A stretch of DNA of 64,000 nucleotides. Source: Desulfurococcaceae archaeon (GTDB lineage: Archaea; Thermoproteota; Thermoprotei_A; Sulfolobales; Desulfurococcaceae). A program made the translations under genes and the position numbers. Shown here piece by piece: positions 16,964 to 25,202 of this stretch. The notes below the pieces were generated by a model. The model made no database searches, was not told the DNA's origin, and saw only the letters and a list, made by a program, of their open reading frames with translations. Location of the stretch: contig JAWBQJ010000001.1 of the NCBI GenBank assembly GCA_038845865.1, forward strand, positions 1 to 64,000, in the 5' to 3' direction. Numbering within the stretch: the first letter of the stretch is position 1; each line of letters begins with the position of its first letter.

Positions 16964-18718
16964 TCACGCCGGGAATTGGGGATTTAAGAGTTGCACTATA
17001 GCCTCCGCCACTTCTCCCGTCTTAACGGCGCCCACTATTCCGAGTTCCCTAGCCAGTAACGTTGACTGTAACGGTATAAACCCGTGCTCAGCAAGCCACT
17101 CCACGTCGCTCAGCACCTCTCGGGTGGTTCCTTCACGAGCTATTTTACCGCCGGACAGCACAACCACCCTGTCAGCCACTTCGCCTATCAGCTGCAAGTC
17201 GTGCGCGACGAGCACTACTGTTCCTCCAAGCTTGGTGAACTTCTTCAAAACCAACAGTAACTGTAAGCTACGCTTGTAGTCTAGCCCTGAGAAAGGCTCG
17301 TCTAGAACTATCACCTTAGGCCTTAGCGCCAAGATACTGGCTATGGCGAGCCTATGCTTCTCGCCGAAGCTTAACAGGTGCGGTGACATCTGCAGTGGTT
17401 TTTGCAGGTCAACCGCTTCAAGGGCTTCTTTTATTCTTCCCTCAACTTCTTCCTTACTTAAACCTATTTTTCTAAGCGCAAAGCTCATTTCGTCATATAT
17501 GGTACTAGCGAAGAACTGGGCTTCGGGGTTCTGGAACACCATTCCCACAATTCTAGCGAGCGTGGAGACGGATGTTTTACGCGTATCGTAGCCGAGTATC
17601 TTAACGTAGCCGTTAACAGGCTTCAAGAGTCCGTTAAAGTGCTTTACAAGCGTTGTCTTACCAGCACCGCTGTGCCCAATAATTGCTAGGAACTCCCCTT
17701 CACGTACTTCTAGATTTACGCCTCGTAGAATCCAGGGAAGGCCTCTACCATACCTAAACCATAAGTCCCTAACCTCTATTACAACTCTACCCTTCGCGAA
17801 ATCCTCAACACTTCCTTCCTTCAGCGTGGTAGGCGCTACTACGGTGTGGGCTGACTTTAATTTGGGATTTGCTTTTAGGGACTCCACGGCTTCCCTAAGC
17901 GCTACGGGTATCTTGGGGAACGAGCCCGGCTTAGAGTCCAAGATCCTGTAGAATATCTCACTAACTTGAGGTGGCCTAACACCGGTCTTTACTACTAGGT
18001 CTTTGTCACTGAATATCTCACTGGGCGCCCCCTCACACGCTATTTTTCCATCCTCCATTATGAGGATCCTATCGGCGTGTTCGGCAACCCACTCGATTCT
18101 GTGCTCCACGACTACTAGCGTCATACTGGTTTCTCTTTTAATCTTCTCAATTAACTCGAGTATTCGCCGTGTGCCGGGATGATCCAGCATCGACGTGGGC
18201 TCGTCTAGTACGAGTATTCTAGGTTTGAGAGCGAGCACAGAAGCTATAGCCAGAACCTGCTTTTCTCCGAGGGATAATGAATAGGGTGATTCGTGCATCT
18301 TGTGAACTAGGCCCGTTAATTCTAAGATTTCCCTGATCCTCTTATCGATCTCACTGGTACTCAAATTCAGGTTTTCAAGACCGAACGCGATCTCCTCCAC
18401 TATGCTCGGCATTATTACCTGTATCTCCGGGTTCTGGAAGACAAGACCTACCAGCCGGGTGAGCTCTTCGGGCCTTGACCTTAAGACGTCGAGCCCCATC
18501 AAGCTGACGTGACCCCTGATCTCGCCCCTGATGATGTGCGGTATCATGCCAACGAGCACGTAAAGCAGCGTTGACTTGCCGCATCCCGAGGGCCCCATAA
18601 TCACTACCGTTTCTCCCTCACGAACCCCGAAGGAAATGTCCTTCAAAACCCACTCATCCGACCCAATATACTTAAACCAGAGGTTTTCAACCCTAATAGC
18701 GTCCACCACGCCGAACAC
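16964..18718 (-). CDS. Fused ECF transporter ATPase (EcfA-EcfA'), 584 aa
   Basis: Two complete ABC ATPase domains in one chain. Domain one: Walker A GPSGCGKST at 42-50, signature LSLGEKQ at 148-154, Walker B ILVLDEP at 168-174. Domain two: GHSGAGKTT at 348-356, LSFGEKHR at 449-456, VIVLDEP at 469-475. The Q-loops (VFQNPE) and the LGEKQ/FGEK signatures are those of ECF (CbiO/EcfA) transporters. It powers substrate uptake with EcfT, encoded immediately upstream (stop and GTG start abut), and the S component two genes further. The start may be one of several closely spaced GTG codons. Confidence 0.9.
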   Translation of the reverse strand: MFGVVDAIRVENLWFKYIGSDEWVLKDISFGVREGETVVIMGPSGCGKSTLLYVLVGMIPHIIRGEIRGHVSLMGLDVLRSRPEELTRLVGLVFQNPEIQVIMPSIVEEIAFGLENLNLSTSEIDKRIREILELTGLVHKMHESPYSLSLGEKQVLAIASVLALKPRILVLDEPTSMLDHPGTRRILELIEKIKRETSMTLVVVEHRIEWVAEHADRILIMEDGKIACEGAPSEIFSDKDLVVKTGVRPPQVSEIFYRILDSKPGSFPKIPVALREAVESLKANPKLKSAHTVVAPTTLKEGSVEDFAKGRVVIEVRDLWFRYGRGLPWILRGVNLEVREGEFLAIIGHSGAGKTTLVKHFNGLLKPVNGYVKILGYDTRKTSVSTLARIVGMVFQNPEAQFFASTIYDEMSFALRKIGLSKEEVEGRIKEALEAVDLQKPLQMSPHLLSFGEKHRLAIASILALRPKVIVLDEPFSGLDYKRSLQLLLVLKKFTKLGGTVVLVAHDLQLIGEVADRVVVLSGGKIAREGTTREVLSDVEWLAEHGFIPLQSTLLARELGIVGAVKTGEVAEAIVQLLNPQFPA

Positions 18719-19540
18719 CTACTCACCGAGCGCCTTGACGACGTAGTAGTACGTAGAGAAGCCCGTGAGCTTTAAGGCTATAAGCAGTACATAAAGAACT
18801 ACCAGCACCACCACTGCAACGGTGTCACGGCTACTCCACTTAAGGGAGAAGTAGAATGTCCTGTTCTTACTGGCACCAAAACCCCTTACATTCAGCACCA
18901 CGCTTAAGTCCCAGGCATAACTGAGCATCCTGATGATCACGGGGACGAACACGGGGACCGTGTAAATGATCCTTTTAACCGGGTTCTTCGAGTCCACCGG
19001 TATTCCACGGGCCCTCTGCACGTCTATCACGTTCTTAAACTCCATTAGCGTGTACGGTAACAGTCCAAAGGCCAGCATGAACATGTAACCGACTTTGTAA
19101 GGAACGCCCATCCTAGTAAACACCTGGACTAAGTCATACATTTTAGTGGTCGTTACTAGTAGCAGGAAGGCCGTGATCGGGTTTACTATGAGAAAGAATT
19201 TGCCCAACCCCACTAATAGCCCTACGTCCGTTATCCTTATGTTCGCTAGTGGAAATGTCCATAGGTATGTACCAACACCCTGGTACATCGACGCCCATAC
19301 CAGTACCGTTACTACGAAGAACACTATACTGTATGCCACGATCAGCGCCGCCCTCTTAATGGAGATCTTGGCCAGCGTCAGGCCCACGATCAGTGATGCG
19401 TAGACGAATACTGAGACCGAGCCGTCCCACTGAGATGCTATGGATGCGGCAAATGCCAGTATAAACCAAACTAGCTTGACCCGCGCGTCTAGTTTGTGTA
19501 TGATGCTATTCCTAGGTAGGTAAAGCCCCGTGAAGGCCAC
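18719..19540 (-). CDS. ecfT: ECF transporter transmembrane scaffold EcfT
   Basis: A 273-aa protein with five to six membrane helices. LDARVKLVWFILAF near residues 17-30 is the family's N-terminal motif, and the cytoplasmic region has DVQRARGIP near 172 and VLNVRGFGASKNRT near 218: the paired Ala-Arg-Gly/Arg-Gly-Phe coupling helices that grip the ATPases. It holds the S component and ATPases together. It begins at GTG and its stop abuts the ATPase gene, so it is co-translated with it. Confidence 0.88.
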   Translation of the reverse strand: MAFTGLYLPRNSIIHKLDARVKLVWFILAFAASIASQWDGSVSVFVYASLIVGLTLAKISIKRAALIVAYSIVFFVVTVLVWASMYQGVGTYLWTFPLANIRITDVGLLVGLGKFFLIVNPITAFLLLVTTTKMYDLVQVFTRMGVPYKVGYMFMLAFGLLPYTLMEFKNVIDVQRARGIPVDSKNPVKRIIYTVPVFVPVIIRMLSYAWDLSVVLNVRGFGASKNRTFYFSLKWSSRDTVAVVVLVVLYVLLIALKLTGFSTYYYVVKALGE

Positions 19541-19575
19541 TAGAAGCCACCTTCACCCTTAAGTAGTACCATAAG

Positions 19576-20913
19576 CTAGTGGCGGCTAAAACCCTCCATT
19601 CCACTTCCAGCCTCGTTCATAATTCGCTCTCTAATATCGAGTACGCGTTTATAGAGCCTTTCGACGCTAATTCCCACGACGTTGCCTCTATCAACCAGCT
19701 TTTTACCGTTTACGTAAACCATAGAGACGCTTTCGCAACCTAAATTGTACACAACAGTGTGGTAGGGGTCCTCGTGCAGCCCAATAGATCTACTTAGCCT
19801 TGGCTTCAAGACCAGTATATCAGCCCTCTTACCCGGTTCCAGGGATCCCACCTTGTTCTCCAGCCCGAGGTTTAAGGCAGCAATCCTCGTAGCCATCTCC
19901 AACACGTTCCTCGGAGCAATTCTACCCGGATACCTGTAGACACTAGATTGCACTGCTATTGTAAACTTCATTTCTTTGAATAGGCAGAGGTCACCACTCG
20001 TAAGGGGGCCATCCGTGGCAAGCGATACGTGCACGCCCTTCTCCAGTAGCTCATGTACTCTCGCGACGCCTTGGCCCCAGCTCATTATTGTAAATGGCGA
20101 GTACGCTACGCCGGGTTTATACCTGCCGAGTATTTCTAGATCCCTATCGGTCAGGTACGTCGCGTGAGCCAATAATGGCCTCGCCTCCATTAATCCAACT
20201 TTCTCTGCCAGCTCTGCCGGCGTAGTGCCGTACTTCTCCTTGACGTGCTCCACCTCGTGTAGGGACTCGGAGAAGTGCATGTGTATCTTTATATTGGTAC
20301 TAAGCGAGGCTTCTACGGCTTCGCGCACTGTCTCGATACTACAAGAGTAAAGTGAGTGTATGCCGATCATCGTGCTCACCCTCCCGCCGGCTGCGTTGGC
20401 GTATTTCAACGCGAAGTCAACCGAGTCCTTGACGCTGTGCTTGGGAGCATGCTCGCTGTACTCTACAATGCTCTTCGCGAGCACGGCCCTCATACCCACC
20501 TCTTCCACGGCCTTTACAACCTCTTCTTCGTAGAAATAGTGATCAGAAAACGTGGTTATCCCGTTTTCCAGCATCAGCACCATTGCCATCTTCGCGGAGA
20601 GGTAGATGTCGCTCGGCTTCAGTAATCCCTCCAGAAACCACACCCTCTTCAGCCAGTTGAAGCCCGTTAACCCTGAAAAGAGGCCCTGGAAGACGATCAT
20701 GGGGGTGTGAGTGTGCGTGTTAATTAAACCCGGCATGACGACGTGGTTCTCCCCTCCTTCTAAAACATCGCACTTATGCTTCCCCAGGTTCTCCTCCTTG
20801 TCGACGGCCGTGATCACGCCGTCCACGCCATCAAACACAACCAGGCCTCTTGGTAGCACAGTGCCCTTCTCGTCCATCGTGAGCACTAAGCCTTTAATGC
20901 AAGTAGTTGACAC
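19576..20913 (-). CDS. MTA/SAH deaminase-like amidohydrolase (second copy)
   Basis: A 445-aa amidohydrolase with the classical MtaD-type ligands: HTHTP in VVMPGLINTHTHTPM near residue 66, HMHFSES near 211, AHATYLT near 248 and the Asp in LATDGPLTSG near 296. Known relatives deaminate 5'-methylthioadenosine, S-adenosylhomocysteine or 5'-deoxyadenosine to the inosine form. It sits between the S component and EcfT genes, an unusual position for a soluble enzyme, which argues that the transporter carries its substrate or product. It starts with GTG. Sequence similarity to the first copy is evident but modest, so an old duplication. Confidence 0.83.
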   Translation of the reverse strand: MSTTCIKGLVLTMDEKGTVLPRGLVVFDGVDGVITAVDKEENLGKHKCDVLEGGENHVVMPGLINTHTHTPMIVFQGLFSGLTGFNWLKRVWFLEGLLKPSDIYLSAKMAMVLMLENGITTFSDHYFYEEEVVKAVEEVGMRAVLAKSIVEYSEHAPKHSVKDSVDFALKYANAAGGRVSTMIGIHSLYSCSIETVREAVEASLSTNIKIHMHFSESLHEVEHVKEKYGTTPAELAEKVGLMEARPLLAHATYLTDRDLEILGRYKPGVAYSPFTIMSWGQGVARVHELLEKGVHVSLATDGPLTSGDLCLFKEMKFTIAVQSSVYRYPGRIAPRNVLEMATRIAALNLGLENKVGSLEPGKRADILVLKPRLSRSIGLHEDPYHTVVYNLGCESVSMVYVNGKKLVDRGNVVGISVERLYKRVLDIRERIMNEAGSGMEGFSRH

Positions 20914-20949
20914 TAAGAGGGCACCTCCGGGGAAAAAAGACCTTTATCA

Positions 20950-21789
20950 CTAGGCCTTAAACTCTACTCTATCGGCCCAGTAAAGTCCCCGTGCTTTTAT
21001 TGGCGGGTAGAGTATGAAGCCTAGTATGGGCGTTACGATCGCCGTTATGAATGCATTGTTAAATATTACCCACGGTGCAAACCAACCCCATACCATGCTT
21101 CTCGGTAACCCTATTACAGGCTCTAAAGCGTCCAGCCACCATGATATGTATATTGAGCACCACACGCTTGATACCAAGACGCACCACACGTAGAACTCTA
21201 CAATGCTTCTCGGCGTTCTGAACGTGTGGTCTTTCATTAGCTTGTAGGGCACGTACGCTATTACGAAGTTGCCCACGAAGCCCCCGATACTGCCTACACT
21301 TAGATAGCCCGCCAAAGCGTCTGCTATGAAGTTTCCTATAGAGGTGCCGAGTGCTCCCGGTATGCCGAAGAGTATGCCGAAAAGCGGTGCTAGAGCGTTT
21401 GCCGGCCTGATCCACGTGAAGCCTGGTATTATCGGTATACCACCAGTTGCCGCTAGAGCACCTCCGTAGACGGCTGCGCAGAGCGCCGTTATTGAGATGT
21501 CCACTGCATCCCACCTTATTATCTGCTTGACGAGCCTTCCACCCTTAACCGTCCAGCCCAGTAGCTCCATGAAGAACAACACGGTCCCCGCAAGCCAGAG
21601 CACCAAACCCACACCAAACCAGAAGTCCCTGCCAAGCATCACGAAGGGCTGTGTAATTAGCCAGTCGGATGGCTTATCAACGCCCTTAGCTAGAATGTCT
21701 ACTCCTATATATATGAAAAACGCAACGAACAGTATTGCCACTATGATTGAGACCGTCCAAAGTGCAGGTCCTACCCTTCCAGACGTCAC
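20950..21789 (-). CDS. ECF transporter substrate-binding (S) component with N-terminal extension
   Basis: The core (about residues 92-260) has the S-component pattern: a strand-like helix ISITALCAAVYGGALAATGG, then IRPANALAPLFGILFGIPGALGTSIGNFIAD, a PANA/GxxxG-rich arrangement seen in archaeal and QueT/ThiT-like S proteins. Ahead of it are two extra membrane helices (residues 10-30 and 50-72), giving 279 aa against the usual 170-200. Clustered nucleoside deaminases and phosphorylase suggest it binds purine nucleosides. It overlaps the preceding small membrane gene by four bases (ATGA), so the two are translationally coupled. Confidence 0.8.
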   Translation of the reverse strand: MTSGRVGPALWTVSIIVAILFVAFFIYIGVDILAKGVDKPSDWLITQPFVMLGRDFWFGVGLVLWLAGTVLFFMELLGWTVKGGRLVKQIIRWDAVDISITALCAAVYGGALAATGGIPIIPGFTWIRPANALAPLFGILFGIPGALGTSIGNFIADALAGYLSVGSIGGFVGNFVIAYVPYKLMKDHTFRTPRSIVEFYVWCVLVSSVWCSIYISWWLDALEPVIGLPRSMVWGWFAPWVIFNNAFITAIVTPILGFILYPPIKARGLYWADRVEFKA

Positions 21790-22082
21790 TTCCCTTCACC
21801 CTGGCCCGTTTTTCCAGGCCTTCTCCTCAGGTACTGTAGAGTGATCCCCAATCCGGCTACCAGTATTATCACGCCAATGACGTTGTTCAGTGGATGTGGT
21901 GTTCCATATATTCCAGCGTACGAGAGCCCGTAGTAAAGTGCCATGGTTAACAACCAGAGAACCCCGATCAGGACTAGTAGCCCCCCACCGCGCCTCTTAC
22001 CGGCGAACAACGCTATTCCAAGTACTAGAATTATGGCGCCGATAATAGTTAATACTACAAACTGGTCCATTGACTCGAACAC
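21786..22082 (-). CDS. Small three-helix membrane protein of the ECF cluster
   Basis: A 98-aa hydrophobic protein with three helices (about residues 8-26, 31-52 and 65-83) and a basic tail. I do not recognise a family. It is the first gene of the ECF/nucleoside cluster and its ATGA overlap with the S-component gene implies they are made together; it may be an auxiliary subunit that pairs with the two extra helices of the S component. A TATA-like AAAATATAAAAAAG element lies just upstream, next to its start. Confidence 0.65.
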   Translation of the reverse strand: MFESMDQFVVLTIIGAIILVLGIALFAGKRRGGGLLVLIGVLWLLTMALYYGLSYAGIYGTPHPLNNVIGVIILVAGLGITLQYLRRRPGKTGQGEGK

Positions 22083-22272
22083 CTTCGTGTGTATAAATGT
22101 TGGTCAAAATATAAAAAAGTATACCGTGGAATTGCTCTCATCCCAGTAATAGGCACGGTACAATTACTCCACGAAGCGGTGAGCACCCGGCATGGTGTTG
22201 GCGATAGGGCTTTACTCCAGCTCTTAGTTTCGGTGGAGTGGCAAGACCTAAAAATGTGCCGTTCATCTTCCA

Positions 22273-23442
22273 CTACGCTTCATTACATAGTTTTGGCCTA
22301 CGAACAGTCTCTATGTACGCCTTTCTAACTCTTGCAACAAATTCCCGAGCCCTTGGGTGAATAACGTAGTCTACCGATGCCCCGCACGAGCTCTCTACAC
22401 CCATATACTTGACCAGGTCTTTAAACCACGTGCCTACGATGCCTTCACCGATCGCTGCGTACCCCTGAGCGGCTTCTTTGGCTTTAGAAGCCCCTTTAAG
22501 CCCCCTCAACGTCACCACCTCCACGTCCTTGAGCAGATCGCCGATGTACTTAGCGATCTTGGCGTTCTTACCGTGCCTACCCGTCAAGACGGCCATGTCC
22601 GCTCCCGGCGTGGACACGATCATCCTATTAATGTCTTTTACCACCCCCTCAATGAAAGCCTTGAACATGCTTGCGTAGGGTTCTTCACCGTTCTCGAAGC
22701 GTCTTATGATCTCGTCAAGCTCCCGTAGCTCAGTGCCGTAGAGTACGCCTCCGTGAAAAACATCCCACCTTTTCCACGTTTTAGCGCCTACTACGACTTC
22801 GAAGTCTACTGCCCCAGGTGTAAGCATTCCTGTGGACGCGTACGTGCCGCCCACGCCGTCAACTATAACACCGTTCTTAACGGCTATGGTTGCAGTGTAG
22901 CCGTAACCGAGCTCCGCGACAACGATATTTACTCTGTTCGTGTCATACCCGTACTTCTCGCTCACCTCGTAAACGGCGAGGAACGTGGATGCCAGCTTAT
23001 CAACGGTCCCCATATCGATCTTGTTGATTTTTCTGTATCGGGGTATAGTGGGCAGGTGTATTACGGCCGGTAGGAACAAGGTTTTTCCACCATACCTACT
23101 AACTAGGTGAGATACCACCTTTGCGAGGGCGTCGTAAACCCATATACCCACCTCGCCGCTCCTAACCCCAGCGCTGATGTCTTCTTCGGTGCTGAGGAGT
23201 AAAACCTCTACTGCAAACCTTCTAGCATCGAGAACGTTATCGCCAAAGGTTACGGGTACGCCATAACCGGACGGAGCTACGACGTAGTCTGGGTTTAATG
23301 CGTCTACGGCCTCGACGAGTACCTGAGGGTTAGAGGCTATTAGCGGAGTGTCAAAGCTTCGTTCGACTTTAATGGCGTTATCTTCGAGGGCGACGACGTC
23401 AAACGTTTTTGTGCCGGGGTCGATGCCGACTATTCGGACCAT
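22273..23442 (-). CDS. DUF1464 family protein (ASKHA-fold, kinase-like)
   Basis: The 389-aa protein starts VGIDPGTKTFDVVALED (phosphate-1 loop of the acetate-kinase/Hsp70/actin superfamily) and later has VVAELGYGYTATIAVKNG (second phosphate loop) and GGTYASTGMLTPGAVDFE. This is the archaeal DUF1464 family, predicted to be butyrate/acetate-kinase-like, though the true substrate is unknown. It is on the same strand as pdxT, 90 bases downstream of it, possibly in the same transcript. Confidence 0.82.
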   Translation of the reverse strand: MVRIVGIDPGTKTFDVVALEDNAIKVERSFDTPLIASNPQVLVEAVDALNPDYVVAPSGYGVPVTFGDNVLDARRFAVEVLLLSTEEDISAGVRSGEVGIWVYDALAKVVSHLVSRYGGKTLFLPAVIHLPTIPRYRKINKIDMGTVDKLASTFLAVYEVSEKYGYDTNRVNIVVAELGYGYTATIAVKNGVIVDGVGGTYASTGMLTPGAVDFEVVVGAKTWKRWDVFHGGVLYGTELRELDEIIRRFENGEEPYASMFKAFIEGVVKDINRMIVSTPGADMAVLTGRHGKNAKIAKYIGDLLKDVEVVTLRGLKGASKAKEAAQGYAAIGEGIVGTWFKDLVKYMGVESSCGASVDYVIHPRAREFVARVRKAYIETVRRPKLCNEA

Positions 23443-23532
23443 GAGACAGTACCCTGCCGACTATACTAGGGCTGCACCGTGAAGGTACAGGTGCAGAGGG
23501 CTGAGTGGGGAAATACGGTTCGTTAAGGGAGT

Positions 23533-24129
23533 TTACTTCACTATCTTCGAGATCAAGTACTGGTATACTTTCTTATCGCCAGTTATCTCTGGGTGGAAGG
23601 TCACAGCTACTAGGTTACCCTGCAGAGCGGCTGCACCAATCCTGCCCACTGCCGGGTGGTCTACGTATCCTATTATTCTCGCTGACCCCCAGGCATCGAT
23701 TATTCCAGGTGCGCGTATGAAAGCGGCTTTCACGATGCCCATTCCTTCTACTTCTACGTCGGTTATAAACGAGTTCTTCTGCCTTCCAAACACGTTTCTT
23801 ACCACGCTAATATCCATTAAGCCCAGCGTTACCTGCCCCGTTTCACCTACAACCCTGTCAACGACCTTCTTGGCCATTAGCACAGCACCGGCGCAAGTGC
23901 CGAGTATTGGTACGCCGCTTTCAGCTAGTTTTATTACGGGTTCAATGAGGTTTCTGACCTTCATGAGTGTGCCGATCGTGGTAGACTCTCCTCCCGGTAT
24001 TACCAGAGCGTCGATGCCGCTTAGGTCTTCGGATTTCTTGACGGGCTTGGCATTTACCCCAATTTCTCTTAGTATCTCTAGGTGCTCTAAGAAGTCTCCC
24101 TGTAAAGCTAGCACGCCTATAGTGATCAC
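23533..24129 (-). CDS. pdxT: Pyridoxal 5'-phosphate synthase glutaminase subunit
   Basis: A 198-aa class I glutamine amidotransferase. GVLALQGDFLEHLEIL is the family's start, IPGGESTTI near 45-53 is diagnostic for PdxT, GTCAGAVLMA holds the nucleophile Cys near residue 78, and VTFHPEITGD near 178 supplies His and Glu. It releases ammonia from glutamine for PdxS. GTG start follows the pdxS stop by two bases with a GAGGAGA binding site inside the pdxS end, so they are translated together. Confidence 0.97.
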   Translation of the reverse strand: MITIGVLALQGDFLEHLEILREIGVNAKPVKKSEDLSGIDALVIPGGESTTIGTLMKVRNLIEPVIKLAESGVPILGTCAGAVLMAKKVVDRVVGETGQVTLGLMDISVVRNVFGRQKNSFITDVEVEGMGIVKAAFIRAPGIIDAWGSARIIGYVDHPAVGRIGAAALQGNLVAVTFHPEITGDKKVYQYLISKIVK

Positions 24130-24131
24130 GA

Positions 24132-25139
24132 CTACTCTCCTCTAACTTGCATTAACTGCTCTGGTTTAAGCGTTCTAACATCAATGCCCATCATCGCATA
24201 CCTCTCCGAGACCATTTTCTGGGCTTCTACGACTGTTTCCGGGTCATCGTAAAACGACGTCGCCAGCACTATTGCCCTAGCCCTGTTTCCTGGATCTTGG
24301 CTCTTGAATATGCCTGAGCCCACGAAGACTCCATCCGATCCCAGCCACATCATTAAAGCCGCGTCAGCCGGCGTTGCAATACCTCCTGCGGCGAAGTTGA
24401 CAACCGGCATGCGGCCGAGCCTGGCGGTCAGTAGCGCTAGCTCGTACGGTACCTTGTTCTCCTTGGAGTAAAGCCATATGGCTTCGTAGTCTCCGCTCAG
24501 ATAGTACCCTCTCAGGGTTGCGATGTCCCTGTTTACGAGCTTCATGTGCCTGACAGCTTCCGCGACGTTGCCCGTACCGGGCTCACCCTTGGTCCTGATC
24601 ATCGACGCTCCCTCATATATCCTCCTCAAAGCCTCAGGAAGGTTTCTGGCACCGTTAACAAACGGCGTCTTGAAGTCCCACTTGTTGATGTGATTTTTCT
24701 CGTCAACTGGCGTTAAGACCTCGCTTTCATCAATGAGATCTACGCCTACCTCCTCCAGCAACCTCGCTTCTTCTCTATGCCCTATACGGCACTTAGCGGA
24801 CACTGGTATGGTGATCGCGTTCATAACGCTCACTATTACGTTTAAATCGGCCGTTCTCGCCACGCCACCCGCCATTCTCACGTCATAGGGTAGCTTGTCG
24901 AGGATCATTACTCCGACCGCTCCCGCTTCTTCTGCGATTCTTGCCTGCTCTTCGTTCGTAACGTCCATTATAACGCCTCCTTTAAACATAGATATGAAGC
25001 CGTAGCGGACGAGCGGCGTTGCCTCGCGTATTGGAATGAGCTCTGACCCGGATTCCTTGGCCCTGTCTCTCAGCTCTAGCAGAGAATATATGATATCCCT
25101 GAGCTTATCGAGGTACATGTACGAGTCCACTAGCTTCAA
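24132..25139 (-). CDS. pdxS: Pyridoxal 5'-phosphate synthase lyase subunit
   Basis: This 335-aa beta-barrel enzyme makes PLP from ribose 5-phosphate, glyceraldehyde 3-phosphate and ammonia. Visible signatures are [20 protein letters not shown] near 55, [19 protein letters not shown] near 116, [17 protein letters not shown] near 183 and [19 protein letters not shown] near 249, including the substrate lysines. TTG start has GGTGAG eight bases upstream; a TATA box lies at 25158-25165 and a perfect palindrome beyond it. Length matches crenarchaeal PdxS. Confidence 0.97.
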   Translation of the reverse strand: MKLVDSYMYLDKLRDIIYSLLELRDRAKESGSELIPIREATPLVRYGFISMFKGGVIMDVTNEEQARIAEEAGAVGVMILDKLPYDVRMAGGVARTADLNVIVSVMNAITIPVSAKCRIGHREEARLLEEVGVDLIDESEVLTPVDEKNHINKWDFKTPFVNGARNLPEALRRIYEGASMIRTKGEPGTGNVAEAVRHMKLVNRDIATLRGYYLSGDYEAIWLYSKENKVPYELALLTARLGRMPVVNFAAGGIATPADAALMMWLGSDGVFVGSGIFKSQDPGNRARAIVLATSFYDDPETVVEAQKMVSERYAMMGIDVRTLKPEQLMQVRGE

Positions 25140-25157
25140 CTAGCTCACCTAGGAGTG

Positions 25158-25165
25158 TTATATAG
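25158..25165 (-). promoter_or_regulatory. TATA box of pdxS
   Basis: The minus strand reads CTATATAAC about 20 bases before the pdxS start codon, giving a transcript with almost no leader. It shows that pdxST has its own promoter inside the 63-base gap, separate from read-through from the gene upstream. Confidence 0.55.
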
Positions 25166-25184
25166 TGAGCTCCTTGTTAAGCAT

Positions 25185-25200
25185 TATTGAACGTTCAATA
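25185..25200. promoter_or_regulatory. Perfect 16-bp palindrome, likely operator of pdxST
   Basis: TATTGAACGTTCAATA is an exact inverted repeat with no spacer, lying 20 bases upstream of the pdxS TATA box and just past the stop of the upstream winged-helix gene. Position upstream of TATA suits an activator, or a repressor that blocks the upstream factors. I found no second exact copy by eye in the window. Confidence 0.6.
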
Positions 25201-25202
25201 GC

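Noticed and set aside
21059..21514. Minus-strand frame (151 codons) within the S-component gene
   Set aside because: Different frame of the same strand as the S component; Arg/His/Gly-rich and with no domain.
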